From positions 372,001-436,000 of the forward strand of contig CBDCVQ010000014.1 of the NCBI GenBank assembly GCA_965223165.1: 64,000 nt of DNA, read 5' to 3'. Below the pieces are notes generated by a model. The model saw only the letters and a program-made list of their open reading frames with translations. It did not search any database and was not told the origin of the DNA. Position 1 is the stretch's first letter; each line of letters starts with the position of its first letter. The translations under genes and the position numbers were made by a program. Positions 1 to 9,266 of this stretch are shown here, piece after piece. Source of the DNA: JABDMH01 sp965223165. Lineage in GTDB: Bacteria > Bacteroidota > Bacteroidia > Chitinophagales > Saprospiraceae.

Positions 1-1
1 T

Positions 2-1311
2 AAATATTTATTGGAATTCAATATCAGATACGACGGATCCTCACGCTTTGGACCGGATAATCGTTGGGGTGTCTTCCCCTCATTTTCCGTCGGATGGCGA
101 GTAGACCAAGAGTCCTTTATGCAAGACGTGGACTTTATTGACAACCTTAAGCTGCGGGCCAACTGGGGTCAACTCGGCAACCAGAATATTGGCAATTATC
201 GGCACGTCTCTACCATTGCGCTTGATCAAGCATACATATTTAATAATGCGGTTGCCCCGGGTGCTGCTGCCACGACCATCAGCAATCCGAATATTAAATG
301 GGAGACCACCACAATGACGGATGTAGGCATCGATCTGGGGCTGTTTAACAACCGTCTCTCCATCGAGGCGGACTACTATGTAAAGACGACGGACAATATT
401 TTGTTGACCCACCCGTACCCCTCACCCTTGGAAATCTATCACCGCCCGCACAAAATCAGGGCAAGGTGGAGAATAACGGCTTTGAGGTGCTCGTCAATTA
501 TTTTGGCAAAGCCGGAAATGATTTCACCTATAGTATTTCAGCCAACTGGGGACACAACGACAACAAAGTCTTGGAGCTGGACAAGGAATTTATCTCGGCA
601 AACAAGATCATCACCCAGGTTGGTCAGCCCATCAGCTCGTACTACGGGCATCGGATCTTGGGCATTTTCAACAGCGATGAAGAGGCACAAAATGTGGACA
701 GGTATGGCGTCCAGCCCGGAGGGGCTACACATGCGGCAGGAGACTACATCTTCGCAGATGAGAATGGCGATGGGGTGGTCAATGCGGACGACCGCGTAAT
801 TATTGGCAACACCAATATCCGAAACACGGTCGGAGGCACCGTCACGATGGGCTTTAAGGGTTTCGACCTGCGCGCTGTCTTTCAGGGCGTGCTGGGTCGC
901 GACATCGAGGACGGCGTCTTTGGCACCGATGGCCTACGGGGCGGCAGCAATTTGCTAAAGCGATTTCTGGATCGATGGACACCTGAGAATCAGGACACGA
1001 GAATACCCAGGGTCGCAGCGGGCGTAAAGTACAACAACTCACTATTTGTGGGTCCAGCCCTGAGCTATCACATCAACGATGCGTCGTACGTGCGCATGAA
1101 GCATATCGAACTGGGCTATGCGCTGCCTCAAGATCTCATTGAGCGCGCAGGTTTTTCAAATGTCCGGTTTTATGTATCTGGGCAAAACCTCCTGACGTTT
1201 ACCGACTTTGTCGAGGGGTTTGATCCCGAAGATGCGCTGCAGTTTAACGATGTAAATGACAGCTACCCACAGGCGAAGACGGTTTCTTTTGGTATTAATC
1301 TGGGTTTTTAA
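2..1311 (+). CDS. SusC/RagA-type TonB-dependent outer membrane transporter, C-terminal part, with a frameshift
   Basis: This is the C-terminal beta-barrel portion of a SusC/RagA outer-membrane glycan importer; the N-terminal carboxypeptidase-like and plug domains lie before the window. Typical late-barrel signatures are visible: KLRANWGQLGNQ, then YYVKTTDNIL, EVLVNYFGKAGN, a DENGDGVVNADDRVIIG calcium-like loop, YVRMKHIELGYALP, and the terminal TVSFGINLGF ending in an aromatic residue, as expected for a porin. The reading frame changes at about 400-415: one frame covers positions 2 to about 410, another covers about 410 to 1311. Continuing in the second frame restores the normal family sequence (GKVENNGFEVLVN), so one base is missing there. 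Whether this is a sequencing error or a true pseudogene cannot be told. A SusD gene follows 23 bp later, so the pair forms a standard glycan-uptake operon. Confidence 0.9.
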
Positions 1312-1334
1312 TCCGGGCTTAACGTAGAAATAAG

Positions 1335-2783
1335 ATGAAAACTAAATATATATTTCTCGTCGTAACCTTGCTGGCGATTGGCTGCGATGATATTGACCGA
1401 TTCCCCCTTACCACCTTAAGTGATTCTACTTTCTGGCAGACGGCCGACGATGCGGAGATGGCCGTCAACGGCGTGTACAACGTACTTGCCGATAATAATA
1501 TGTACCGGGACTTTTTCATGCAGACGGATGGCATTTCCAATAACATGCTCTCCGCCTACTCCTTTGACGGATTTTTGGAGATCAGTGAAAACCGAGGTTT
1601 TGACACCTCTAGTCCGGTGCCGCGAGCTTTTTGGGCAAAATCGTACGAAGGCATTGTACGAGCCAACGAAGTCATAGCGCGGGTACCAGACATTGACATG
1701 GACTCCGATCTGCAAAACCGGATTCTGGGCGAGGCACGGTTCCTAAGAGGGCTGTTTTATTTCCACCTCACCAATTTGTGGAGTGATGTGCCCCTGGTCC
1801 TAGATCTGCAAACCGTTGGCGAAGAAGCGTTGGTCCCACGGACTCCCAAGGCATCCGTGCTAAATAGCGTCTTTGATGATCTTGATTTTGCGATCAGCCA
1901 CCTGCCGGACTCCTACGGCAGCAGTGATAAAGGCCGGGCGACCAAAGGGGCAGCGCTGACTTTGAAGAGTAGGGTGCACCTGTACCAGGGACAATACAAC
2001 GAAGCCATTGCGGCCGCCAATGCGGTCACCCAATTGGGATACGATTTGCTGCCAGCGGAAGAATGGGCCGATCAATTTCTGCCCGATGGCGAAAACAACG
2101 AGACCGAATCCATCTTCGAGGTACAATTCACGGGCAACACAGGCTCCGGCACCGGCAGCAATTTCAACAATACGGCGGGTATTCCGGAACTGGGTGGAGG
2201 TGGACTGTACCCCACCCAAGATCTCGTGGAGGCATTTGAGGACGGTGATCCAAGATTAGGCTGGTCGATCCTGCTGCCAGGCGTAGAGTTTGCCGGCACC
2301 GTCTTCAGTCCGGATGGGCAGGATTCCAATTTTGGTCGCACGGGATTTGCCCGCATCAAGGGGGTGATACCTGAACCTAATATCGGCGGAGAGGGAGACC
2401 AAAATGCCGTAGTCATGCGCTACGCCGAGGTACTGCTCAACCTGGCCGAAGCCGAAAATGAATTGAACGGACCACAGGGAGCATACGATCCCATCAACAA
2501 GATTCGAAACCGAGTTGGATTGCCCAGCTTGGATAATGGTCTCAGCAAAGAAGAGATGCGCACCGCCATCAGAAAAGAACGGCGATTAGAGTTGGCTTTT
2601 GAAGGTCACCATTATTTCGACCTGCTTCGCTACGGACCAGCTGCCATGCAAGCAGCCATGGAGAGCGTGGTCAACGTCCCGGGACATGCCCGCTATTTTG
2701 ATCAGAAAGTGATGCTGTGGCCTGTGCCGCAGACAGAAATTGACGTCAACCCAAATCTATTGCCCAATAATCCAGGATGGTAG
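1335..2783 (+). CDS. RagB/SusD family glycan-binding outer membrane lipoprotein
   Basis: This 482-residue protein is the surface lipoprotein that caps a SusC transporter and binds oligosaccharide. The start at 1335 gives a short signal peptide with a lipobox-like LLAIGC, and the mature protein begins at Cys17. SusD hallmarks follow: a DSTFWQTADDAEMAVNGVYN helix, EARFLRGLFYFHLTNLWSDVPL in the TPR core, RTPKASVLNSVFDDLDFAI, and near the C terminus IRNRVGLP, the IRKERRLELAFEGHHYFDLLRYG block, and VMLWPVPQTEIDVNPNLLPNNPGW. Length is normal for the family. It sits 23 bp behind susC and is presumably co-transcribed with it. The glycan cannot be read from SusD itself; the downstream rhamnosidase and sulfatases suggest a sulfated rhamnose-containing polymer. 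Confidence 0.95.
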   Translation: MKTKYIFLVVTLLAIGCDDIDRFPLTTLSDSTFWQTADDAEMAVNGVYNVLADNNMYRDFFMQTDGISNNMLSAYSFDGFLEISENRGFDTSSPVPRAFWAKSYEGIVRANEVIARVPDIDMDSDLQNRILGEARFLRGLFYFHLTNLWSDVPLVLDLQTVGEEALVPRTPKASVLNSVFDDLDFAISHLPDSYGSSDKGRATKGAALTLKSRVHLYQGQYNEAIAAANAVTQLGYDLLPAEEWADQFLPDGENNETESIFEVQFTGNTGSGTGSNFNNTAGIPELGGGGLYPTQDLVEAFEDGDPRLGWSILLPGVEFAGTVFSPDGQDSNFGRTGFARIKGVIPEPNIGGEGDQNAVVMRYAEVLLNLAEAENELNGPQGAYDPINKIRNRVGLPSLDNGLSKEEMRTAIRKERRLELAFEGHHYFDLLRYGPAAMQAAMESVVNVPGHARYFDQKVMLWPVPQTEIDVNPNLLPNNPGW

Positions 2784-2928
2784 TGGCACACACCGTTCCG
2801 TGAAAAAGCAAGCAGTCCCTGACAATGAAATGATTCCCTTCAAGTTTCGAAACTTAGCAGTAGAAAGTTTGCAGGGGCTGCTTCTCTTCTCTCCCACCCC
2901 GAGTTGACCATTCGCCACACCCATGATC

Positions 2929-2962
2929 TTTGCCAGGTGCGGCCTGCAAGATGTTATATTTA
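2929..2962 (+). promoter_or_regulatory. Possible Bacteroidota-type promoter for the GH78 gene
   Basis: A TTTG at 2929-2932 and TATATTTA at 2955-2962 (one mismatch to the -7 TAnnTTTG consensus) are separated by 22 bp, slightly more than the usual 19-21. The ATG of the GH78 gene follows 31 bp later. Spacing and the imperfect -7 make this tentative. Confidence 0.3.
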
Positions 2963-2993
2963 GGTAAGCTCTGATGATCTGGCCGGCCTGACT

Positions 2994-5408
2994 ATGTGGA
3001 ATAACTGCTGTCTTTTCGTGTGGCTACTCGCTTTATTGTCCTGCTCGACAGGTGGGCAAGAGAGTGACGGTCCGATATTTTTCCAAAACGAACCGGCGAT
3101 ATGGATCACGGATGGCAGACCGCTACCTGAGCACGACTCACTACTCTACCTCGATCGGCCTGCGCCTCTCTTTCGGAAGGAATTTGCTGTCGATGGGCCG
3201 ATAGAAAAAGCCACCTTGTATATCACAGCCGCCGGCTACTACCATGCCTCGATCAACGGCGCTCCAGTCGGCGAAAATGTCTTAGATCCTGCCTGGACGG
3301 ATTACAGCAAGAGAATCTACTACACGGCACATGATGTCACGCCACTGATGGCGGCAGATACGAATTGCTTGGCGGTCTCGATTGGAAATGGCTTTTACAA
3401 CCCACTGCCCCTGCGAAAGTGGGGTCGACGAAACCTCCGCAGTGATACGCACGTGGGCAAACCCACCTTCCTTGCCAAACTCGTGTTGCGCTATTCAAAT
3501 GATACCTCGGAGGAAATCGTATCAGACCTTAGCTGGAAATATGCCTATGGCCCACTGATCAGGAACAGCGTCTACCTGGGCGTCCTGTATGATGCCCGTC
3601 GAGAAATACCGGGTTGGGACCAACCCGGATTTGAGGATGATCATTGGCAAACGGTCGATGCAGGTACCGCGCCTGGGGGTATGCTGCAAGAGACCTTTTT
3701 CCCACCCACCCAAGTGACCGAAGAGATCTCACCCATCGACATCTATGCTGCAACACCCGACGTTTGGATGGTCGATATGGGCGTAAATTTCACGGGTACC
3801 TACCGAATAAAACTGGACGGCAACCCCGACGACACGATCACCTTGCGATTTGGCGAACGGATCTACGAAGACGGCTCCCTAAATCCCATGACCAGCGTCA
3901 TCGGGCAAGTAAAAAAGAAGGGCGTAGGCGGTCCAGGCGCACCGGACATTGCCTGGCAAACGGACAGCTACATCCTGGGGGGCCAGGTAGGATCTTGGTT
4001 CAGTCCACAGTTCACCTATTACACCTATAGATACATGGAGATTAAGGGCTTGGCAAACAAACCCCAGATATCGGATATCCAAGGCCTGTTCATGCATTCG
4101 AATATTGTCAATCAAAATAGTTTTTCGTCTTCCTCCGACCTGCTTAATGCCATTCAGGATGCCACAGAAAGAACCTTTCGGGCTAATCTCGTCGGTGTAC
4201 AGTCAGACTGTCCGGCTCGGGAGAAATTCGGATATGGTGGAGATCTCAATGCGACCAGCGAGTCATTTATCTATAATTTTGACATGCAGAGCTTTTATCG
4301 CAAGACGATCTATGACTGGCTGGATGCGATGAATGATACGGGATTTGTGGACACCGCACCCTTTGTCGGCATACAGTATTGTGGACTTAGTTGGGAGTCC
4401 GCTTTTCTCACCACCCAGTACTACCTCTATCTCTATTACCAAGACACGGCCATCATCCACGAACTCTATGAAAGAGATAAGCAATGGATGGAAAAGGTGG
4501 CCCGTATTCACCCTGAAGGAAGGGTCGATCAGGGCCTGAGCGACCACGAATCGCTGGAGCCAGTACCGGTAGCACTCACCGGCACCTGCCACTACCTGCA
4601 ATGTGCCCAAATCATGAGCGCCTTTGCCTCTGTGATGGGACAAATCGACGATGCGGCGCAGTATGATCGGCTGGCCGAGCAGCTACGAGCACAGGTGCGG
4701 GCGGAATTTTGGGACAAACCTGTCGAAGGAGACATCAACCGGCAGACGCTGTTTGCCACCTTACTTTATCACGACATTGTGCCAGCAGCGGAGATTGCAG
4801 CCGCTGCCGACTCGCTGGTGCACGCTGTACAAAATGGTCCGAACGGACATTTCACGACCGGCATTTTTGGCACCAAATACGTGCTGGAGTCACTGTCGAA
4901 ATATGCCTCTACCGAGCAGGTCTTTGACATCGTCCACAGCACGGCGTATCCGGGCTGGGGTCACATGATCGATCGAGGCGCCACCACCATTTGGGAGACC
5001 TGGAAGGAGAGCGACAACACCTATTCCAACTGCCATCCCATGTTTGGCACGGTGACAGAATGGTACTACCGATGGCTGTGCGGCATTCGGCCAGATCGCG
5101 AGCACCCGGGCTTCAAATCTTTTCATTTGGCCCCCACGCCGCCGGAGGGACTGGCACGGGCCAGCGCCACCTATCACTCCCCTTTTGGGGCCATTTCATC
5201 TAGTTGGAGCATGCAACCAGGGAATAGCTATAAATACAACTTAACCGTGCCCGAGGGAACGACGGCAAAGGTTACTTTGCCGGTAGATCACCACCAATCC
5301 GTAGAGGTCACAGAGCACCCAGTACCCCTCGACAAGACGTCGGTGGAAGGATTGCAAAGTGGCAGATTTACGTTGAACGGCGGCCATTATGAGATTACCG
5401 TACGATAA
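2994..5408 (+). CDS. Glycoside hydrolase family 78 alpha-L-rhamnosidase
   Basis: Inverting hydrolase that removes terminal alpha-L-rhamnose from glycans; here a lipoprotein (LALLSC, Cys17). Order of parts: lipoprotein signal, N-terminal beta-sandwich (about residues 55-240) ending in a DARREIPGWDQPGFEDDHW block, a second beta domain, the (alpha/alpha)6 catalytic barrel (about 380-700), and a C-terminal beta-sandwich (GIRPDREHPGFKSFHLAPTP). The four carboxylates known from Bacillus GL1 RhaB have clear counterparts: D405 and E410 in DCPAREK, D417 in GYGGD, and E668 in TTIWETW. The 804-residue length is typical. It follows SusCD on the same strand and precedes two sulfatases, so it probably cleaves rhamnose-linked units after or before desulfation. 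It could act on plant rhamnogalacturonan instead, but the neighbouring sulfatases favour an ulvan-like substrate. Confidence 0.95.
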   Translation: MWNNCCLFVWLLALLSCSTGGQESDGPIFFQNEPAIWITDGRPLPEHDSLLYLDRPAPLFRKEFAVDGPIEKATLYITAAGYYHASINGAPVGENVLDPAWTDYSKRIYYTAHDVTPLMAADTNCLAVSIGNGFYNPLPLRKWGRRNLRSDTHVGKPTFLAKLVLRYSNDTSEEIVSDLSWKYAYGPLIRNSVYLGVLYDARREIPGWDQPGFEDDHWQTVDAGTAPGGMLQETFFPPTQVTEEISPIDIYAATPDVWMVDMGVNFTGTYRIKLDGNPDDTITLRFGERIYEDGSLNPMTSVIGQVKKKGVGGPGAPDIAWQTDSYILGGQVGSWFSPQFTYYTYRYMEIKGLANKPQISDIQGLFMHSNIVNQNSFSSSSDLLNAIQDATERTFRANLVGVQSDCPAREKFGYGGDLNATSESFIYNFDMQSFYRKTIYDWLDAMNDTGFVDTAPFVGIQYCGLSWESAFLTTQYYLYLYYQDTAIIHELYERDKQWMEKVARIHPEGRVDQGLSDHESLEPVPVALTGTCHYLQCAQIMSAFASVMGQIDDAAQYDRLAEQLRAQVRAEFWDKPVEGDINRQTLFATLLYHDIVPAAEIAAAADSLVHAVQNGPNGHFTTGIFGTKYVLESLSKYASTEQVFDIVHSTAYPGWGHMIDRGATTIWETWKESDNTYSNCHPMFGTVTEWYYRWLCGIRPDREHPGFKSFHLAPTPPEGLARASATYHSPFGAISSSWSMQPGNSYKYNLTVPEGTTAKVTLPVDHHQSVEVTEHPVPLDKTSVEGLQSGRFTLNGGHYEITVR

Positions 5409-5444
5409 AACAATGCACCCGGGATCATTGGCATATACATGTGA

Positions 5445-6932
5445 ATGTGGCCCCCACAGGATTTGATCCACCAGTTGAGCGCCAAAAGAAATAAAGTGAA
5501 ATACCCAGTAGTTCTTCTACTATTGCTGATGGGCTGCACATCGGGACCACTGCCAGACGAGGGGAAGCATTCCGAATATCAGCCACTCAACGTCTTACTA
5601 ATCACCGCAGATGACCTAAACTACAATTCCGTGGGGGCCTACGGCTGTGATATTCCCGACATCACGCCCCATATTGATCGACTGGCTGCAGAAGGCATGC
5701 GTTTTACGGAGGCTTATGTCAATATCGCCATTTGCCAGCCCAGCCGACAGTCGCTCTTGACCGGACGATATCCTCATCGCAATGGTGCCCTCGGTTTCGA
5801 GCCCATCGACCGAAGTGTGCCCACTTTGACAGAGCAGTTGCGAGAGGTCGGTTACATCAACGGAATTATCGGCAAGGAAAAGCATTTGAAGCCGATGGAT
5901 AAATTCTGTTGGGACATGTGTATTCGGGAGGAAGATGTGGCATCCGGTCTAGGCATCGGAAGAGATCCCGAACTCTATTATCGATATACCGCCAAGCTGT
6001 TGGCCAAAGCAAAGAAGGAGGGAAAGCCCTTCTTTCTGATGGCAAACACCCATGATCCGCATCGGCCCTTTGCCGGTAGGGACAATGAGCGTAAATATTG
6101 GGGAGAAGATCTACCTAAATTCACCCGAAAGATCCGCCCGGACGAAGTGACTGTGCCAGCATTTCTCCCAGATCTTCCGGAAGTCCGACAAGAAATGGCG
6201 GAATACTACACGTCAGTGTATCGATGTGATGAGGTTGTCGGAGCTATCCTAAAGGCACTGGACGAGAGCCCCTTTGCCAAGCACACCCTGGTCATCTTTA
6301 TTAGCGACAATGGCATTTCCGCGCCGTTCTCCAAAGGCAATTGTTACCTCAACAGCAACAAGACTCCCTGGATCGTGCGGTACCCGGGCCAAATCGCCCC
6401 AGGGTCTATAGATAGCACGCATCTCATTTCTGGAATTGATCTGATGCCGAGCATACTGCATGCCCTCCATTTGTCCAAGGTTCCTGATATGGATGGATTT
6501 TCTTTTCTGCCGATCCTCCAAGGTCAAAAGCAGAAAAATCGTGATCGGGTGTTCACTCAATTGCACCGGCTATTCTCCGGTAGAGAATATCCCATGCGAT
6601 GTGTCATCGACCAACAATACGGCTATATTGTCAATTTTTGGTCCGATGGAGATTTTCACTTTACCGGAGACGCGCTAAGTGGCCGTACGTACCAGGCGAT
6701 GCGCCAAGCATCTGAAACCGATGATGTGATCAACGAGCGAGTACAACTGCTCCGATACCGGGTACCCGAAGAATTGTACGACTTTAAAAAAGATCCGGAT
6801 GGACTGGTCAATCTAATAAACGATGTGCAGTTGGCTGGGGAGAAAAAGCGGTTAAAAGATCTACTGCTCGCCGAAATGAAACGAAGCGAAGATCCGTTGC
6901 GGGAGGAATTTGAGTCGAGATTTATGAGGTAA
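5445..6932 (+). CDS. S1-family sulfatase lipoprotein (formylglycine-dependent)
   Basis: Type I sulfatase that hydrolyses sulfate esters, exported as a lipoprotein. The formylglycine site is CQPSR at residue 97, the canonical C-x-P-S-R that is converted to formylglycine, followed by LLTGRYPHRNG. Metal ligands appear in NVLLITADDLNYNSVGAYG near the N terminus and FISDNG near residue 290. The HDPHRPF loop and the C-terminal DFKKDPDGLVNLIND block are also typical. The lipobox is LLLMGC. ATG 5445 is the only ATG upstream of the signal peptide, but GTG 5496 would give a tighter n-region and may be the true start. It lies 36 bp after the GH78 gene on the same strand. Sequence style is like the heparan N-sulfatase-type S1 sulfatases, but substrate cannot be assigned; the PUL context suggests a sulfated algal glycan. 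Confidence 0.93.
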   Translation: MWPPQDLIHQLSAKRNKVKYPVVLLLLLMGCTSGPLPDEGKHSEYQPLNVLLITADDLNYNSVGAYGCDIPDITPHIDRLAAEGMRFTEAYVNIAICQPSRQSLLTGRYPHRNGALGFEPIDRSVPTLTEQLREVGYINGIIGKEKHLKPMDKFCWDMCIREEDVASGLGIGRDPELYYRYTAKLLAKAKKEGKPFFLMANTHDPHRPFAGRDNERKYWGEDLPKFTRKIRPDEVTVPAFLPDLPEVRQEMAEYYTSVYRCDEVVGAILKALDESPFAKHTLVIFISDNGISAPFSKGNCYLNSNKTPWIVRYPGQIAPGSIDSTHLISGIDLMPSILHALHLSKVPDMDGFSFLPILQGQKQKNRDRVFTQLHRLFSGREYPMRCVIDQQYGYIVNFWSDGDFHFTGDALSGRTYQAMRQASETDDVINERVQLLRYRVPEELYDFKKDPDGLVNLINDVQLAGEKKRLKDLLLAEMKRSEDPLREEFESRFMR

Positions 6933-7577
6933 CCAAATGCCACCATGCCAATGGGGATGATGAAGTTTAGGGTTTAAGGTGACCAAAGGACCATGACACC
7001 ATACTCGCATCAAGACTAAGTGACAAAAGAAACGGCTACGCAAAGACGAGAAAGCCAAAACGTCAGCGCCAGGAACCCGGCCAAGCCCCAGTACAAGAAC
7101 CCAATCAGCAAAGATGGACCCGGGCAAATCGCCGACTTCGATGGTGAAGTTTAGCGTTTAGGGTGTAGGGCTTAGGAGGGGTCGCGAGCTCGCGTCATCA
7201 TCCCCCAGAACCGTAGCAAAATCAAAGATGACCGACGATGAATGTCGGCCCACTTCTGACGGTTCTTGCCCCTTTCAAAGGGGGCGGTCAACCAAAAGGC
7301 CACAAAACCAAAGCACCACAGCACCCCAGGACATCACCAAAGACTGAGTTGCATAAATCCTGTATACCACAAAACCAAAGCACCAAAACACCACAAGACC
7401 AAATTATCCAGCCTTGATTTTTGGTTACTTTGTATCAAGACAAAGTAACAAAAGAACGCCGGAGCAAAGACGAGAAAGTCCAAGCTATGACGATCCGGAG
7501 CCAAGCCAAATCACAGGACAAGACCATAATACCATAACACCACAAAACCATACAACCAGATTAACCGACGACCAAAA
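6933..7577 (+). repeat. Intergenic composite repeat between two sulfatase genes
   Basis: No gene is supported in this 645-bp gap. It holds a mosaic of dispersed repeats. At 7130-7290 is a module whose reverse complement recurs at 42860-43050 and partly at 22350-22460; it contains a GGCCGAC/GTCGGTC hairpin and a GCCCCCTTT-type palindrome. At 7290-7410 and 7500-7560 are degenerate CCACAAAACCA units, the reverse complement of the 16-bp minisatellite at 22067-22178. At 7411-7500 a hairpin is followed by AAAGAACGCCGGAGCAAAG, recurring in inverted orientation at 22215-22345 and in decayed form at 7016-7110. Module order is inverted relative to 22014-22460, so the two gaps carry inverted copies of one composite element. 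Confidence 0.75.
7424..7449 (+). repeat. REP-like hairpin, 9-bp stem with ATCAAG loop
   Basis: A perfect 9-bp inverted repeat, GTTACTTTG and CAAAGTAAC, encloses an 8-nt loop TATCAAGA. The preceding CCTTGATTTTTGG and following ACAAAAG match the flanks of the second hairpin at 45037-45062, whose stem sequence differs but is also perfectly paired. It may serve as a bidirectional terminator or be a palindromic mobile repeat. Confidence 0.6.
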
Positions 7578-9080
7578 ATGCAAGGAACTAGCAAATTACA
7601 AGAGCCTAATGCCCACGACCAACGTCCGCTGACCACCACACCACAGACGGTAAAACGAGTTTGGCAGAAACGACCACTACCTGCACTGCTCCTAATCATA
7701 GCAGCCGGGCTGCTCCTAGGGTCCTGTCAAAAACGACCACCGACCAAACCCAATATTGTATTTATCCTAATCGACGACTTAGGCTATACGGATTTGGGCT
7801 TTATGGGCTCCGATTATTACGAGACACCCCACATAGACCGTCTCGCTCAGGCTGGTATGATCTTCACACAGGCCTACGCCAACGCTGCCAACTGCGCTCC
7901 CACCCGAGCCTGCCTGCTCACTGGGCAATATACCCCGCGCCATGGGGCCTACACGGTGGCAAATCCCGCAAGGGGGGAGTCCAAAGATCGAAGACTCATA
8001 CCCACGGAAAACGCTCGAACGATCTCGCTCGATAAAGTGACGATCGCCGAAGCCCTGGGAGCCGCCGGCTACGTCAGTGCAGCCATCGGCAAATGGCATG
8101 TGGGCAACGACGCCAAACAGCAAGGATTTGATGTGGCGGCGACGAAATATGACCTTGGATTTGGCAAAGGACATTTTCATGAGAACGGAGATTATTTGGC
8201 GGACCGGTTGACCGATACTGCTGTACAATTTATCACCCAAAACAAAGACAAGCCCTTCTTTTTGTATCTGTCGCATGACGCCGTGCATACACCGATCCAA
8301 GCCAAAGAGCAGCTAATCGAAAAATATGAAGGCAAGGACCCGCATGGCTGCCACCGCCACCCCACCTACGCAGCTATGGTCGAGAGCGTGGATCAAAGCG
8401 TAGGACGGATCAACCAAGTGCTCGAAGAGCTCGATCTCAGTGAGAATACCCTATTAATTTTCTTCTCAGATAATGGAGGGCATGGCACCTACACCTGCCA
8501 AGCGCCCCTGCGAGGAGGCAAGGGCATGTTTTACGAGGGCGGCATCCGGGTGCCGATGTTTGCCTATTGGCCGCAGACGATTGAAAGCGGCACCATTTGC
8601 GAGGCGCCCGTGATTGGCACCGACTTCTATCCGACGATGCTCGAATTGGCCAATGCCCTACCACCGGAGGATCATGTCTTAGATGGCGTCAGTCTCGTCC
8701 CCCTATTTGGCGGCAAATCATCCATGCCCCGCGAAACAATATTCTGGCATTTCCCGGCCTACCTGGAAGCCTATGCGGGCTTGAAGTCTGCCTCCCGTGA
8801 CACCACCTTTCGAACCCGGCCGGTCAGCGTCATCCGCAAGGGAGACTGGAAATTGATGATGTTTCACGAAGAGTGGGTGCTGGACGGCGGCGAGGAAAAT
8901 ATCCATACCAATAACGCCGTGGAATTGTACGATCTGAAAAACGACCCTTCGGAAGAGCTCAACCTATGCAACAGCAACGTCGACAAACGGGATGAATTAC
9001 TGGCGGATCTACGGCAGTGGCAGCGGCAGGTCAATGCCCCGATTCCGGACGTTGCTAATGTTGAATACGGTACCGAGTAA
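7578..9080 (+). CDS. S1-family arylsulfatase-like lipoprotein
   Basis: A second formylglycine-dependent sulfatase of 500 residues. The active-site signature is CAPTR at residue 106 followed by ACLLTGQYTPRHGAY; metal-binding segments are NIVFILIDDLGYTDLG and FFSDNGGHG, and the GKWHVG lysine/histidine motif is present. The C-terminal half has the usual RETIFWHFPAY, VIRKGDWKLM and ELYDLKNDPSEELNL blocks. A hydrophobic segment LPALLLIIAAGLLLGSC gives a lipobox at about residue 50. The n-region before it is unusually long because the ATG at 7578 lies inside the repeat-rich intergenic sequence; no better start codon is visible downstream, so the annotated start may be an artefact of repeat insertion next to the original start. 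Substrate is unknown; it follows SusCD, GH78 and another sulfatase on the same strand, with a 645-bp repeat gap. Confidence 0.93.
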   Translation: MQGTSKLQEPNAHDQRPLTTTPQTVKRVWQKRPLPALLLIIAAGLLLGSCQKRPPTKPNIVFILIDDLGYTDLGFMGSDYYETPHIDRLAQAGMIFTQAYANAANCAPTRACLLTGQYTPRHGAYTVANPARGESKDRRLIPTENARTISLDKVTIAEALGAAGYVSAAIGKWHVGNDAKQQGFDVAATKYDLGFGKGHFHENGDYLADRLTDTAVQFITQNKDKPFFLYLSHDAVHTPIQAKEQLIEKYEGKDPHGCHRHPTYAAMVESVDQSVGRINQVLEELDLSENTLLIFFSDNGGHGTYTCQAPLRGGKGMFYEGGIRVPMFAYWPQTIESGTICEAPVIGTDFYPTMLELANALPPEDHVLDGVSLVPLFGGKSSMPRETIFWHFPAYLEAYAGLKSASRDTTFRTRPVSVIRKGDWKLMMFHEEWVLDGGEENIHTNNAVELYDLKNDPSEELNLCNSNVDKRDELLADLRQWQRQVNAPIPDVANVEYGTE

Positions 9081-9266
9081 GTGCCAAGATGCTCCTCTGG
9101 GTCAAAGTGAACCCAAATTCTCTCCATTCATGACGAGCACCTGTTACGGCATAGTTGCTATTTCTGTTGAACCCCGGCGTCTATTTACTGCTGTGAATAG
9201 TGCGCCCCATGGAGGCATAAAGCCTGCCAGATGCTGTTGCTATCCGCACAGCAAGAATGTAAGATC

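Noticed and set aside
7266..7632. Short plus-strand open frames in the repeat gap
   Set aside because: Lysine/histidine/threonine-rich peptides come directly from CCACAAAACCA units; no start signals.
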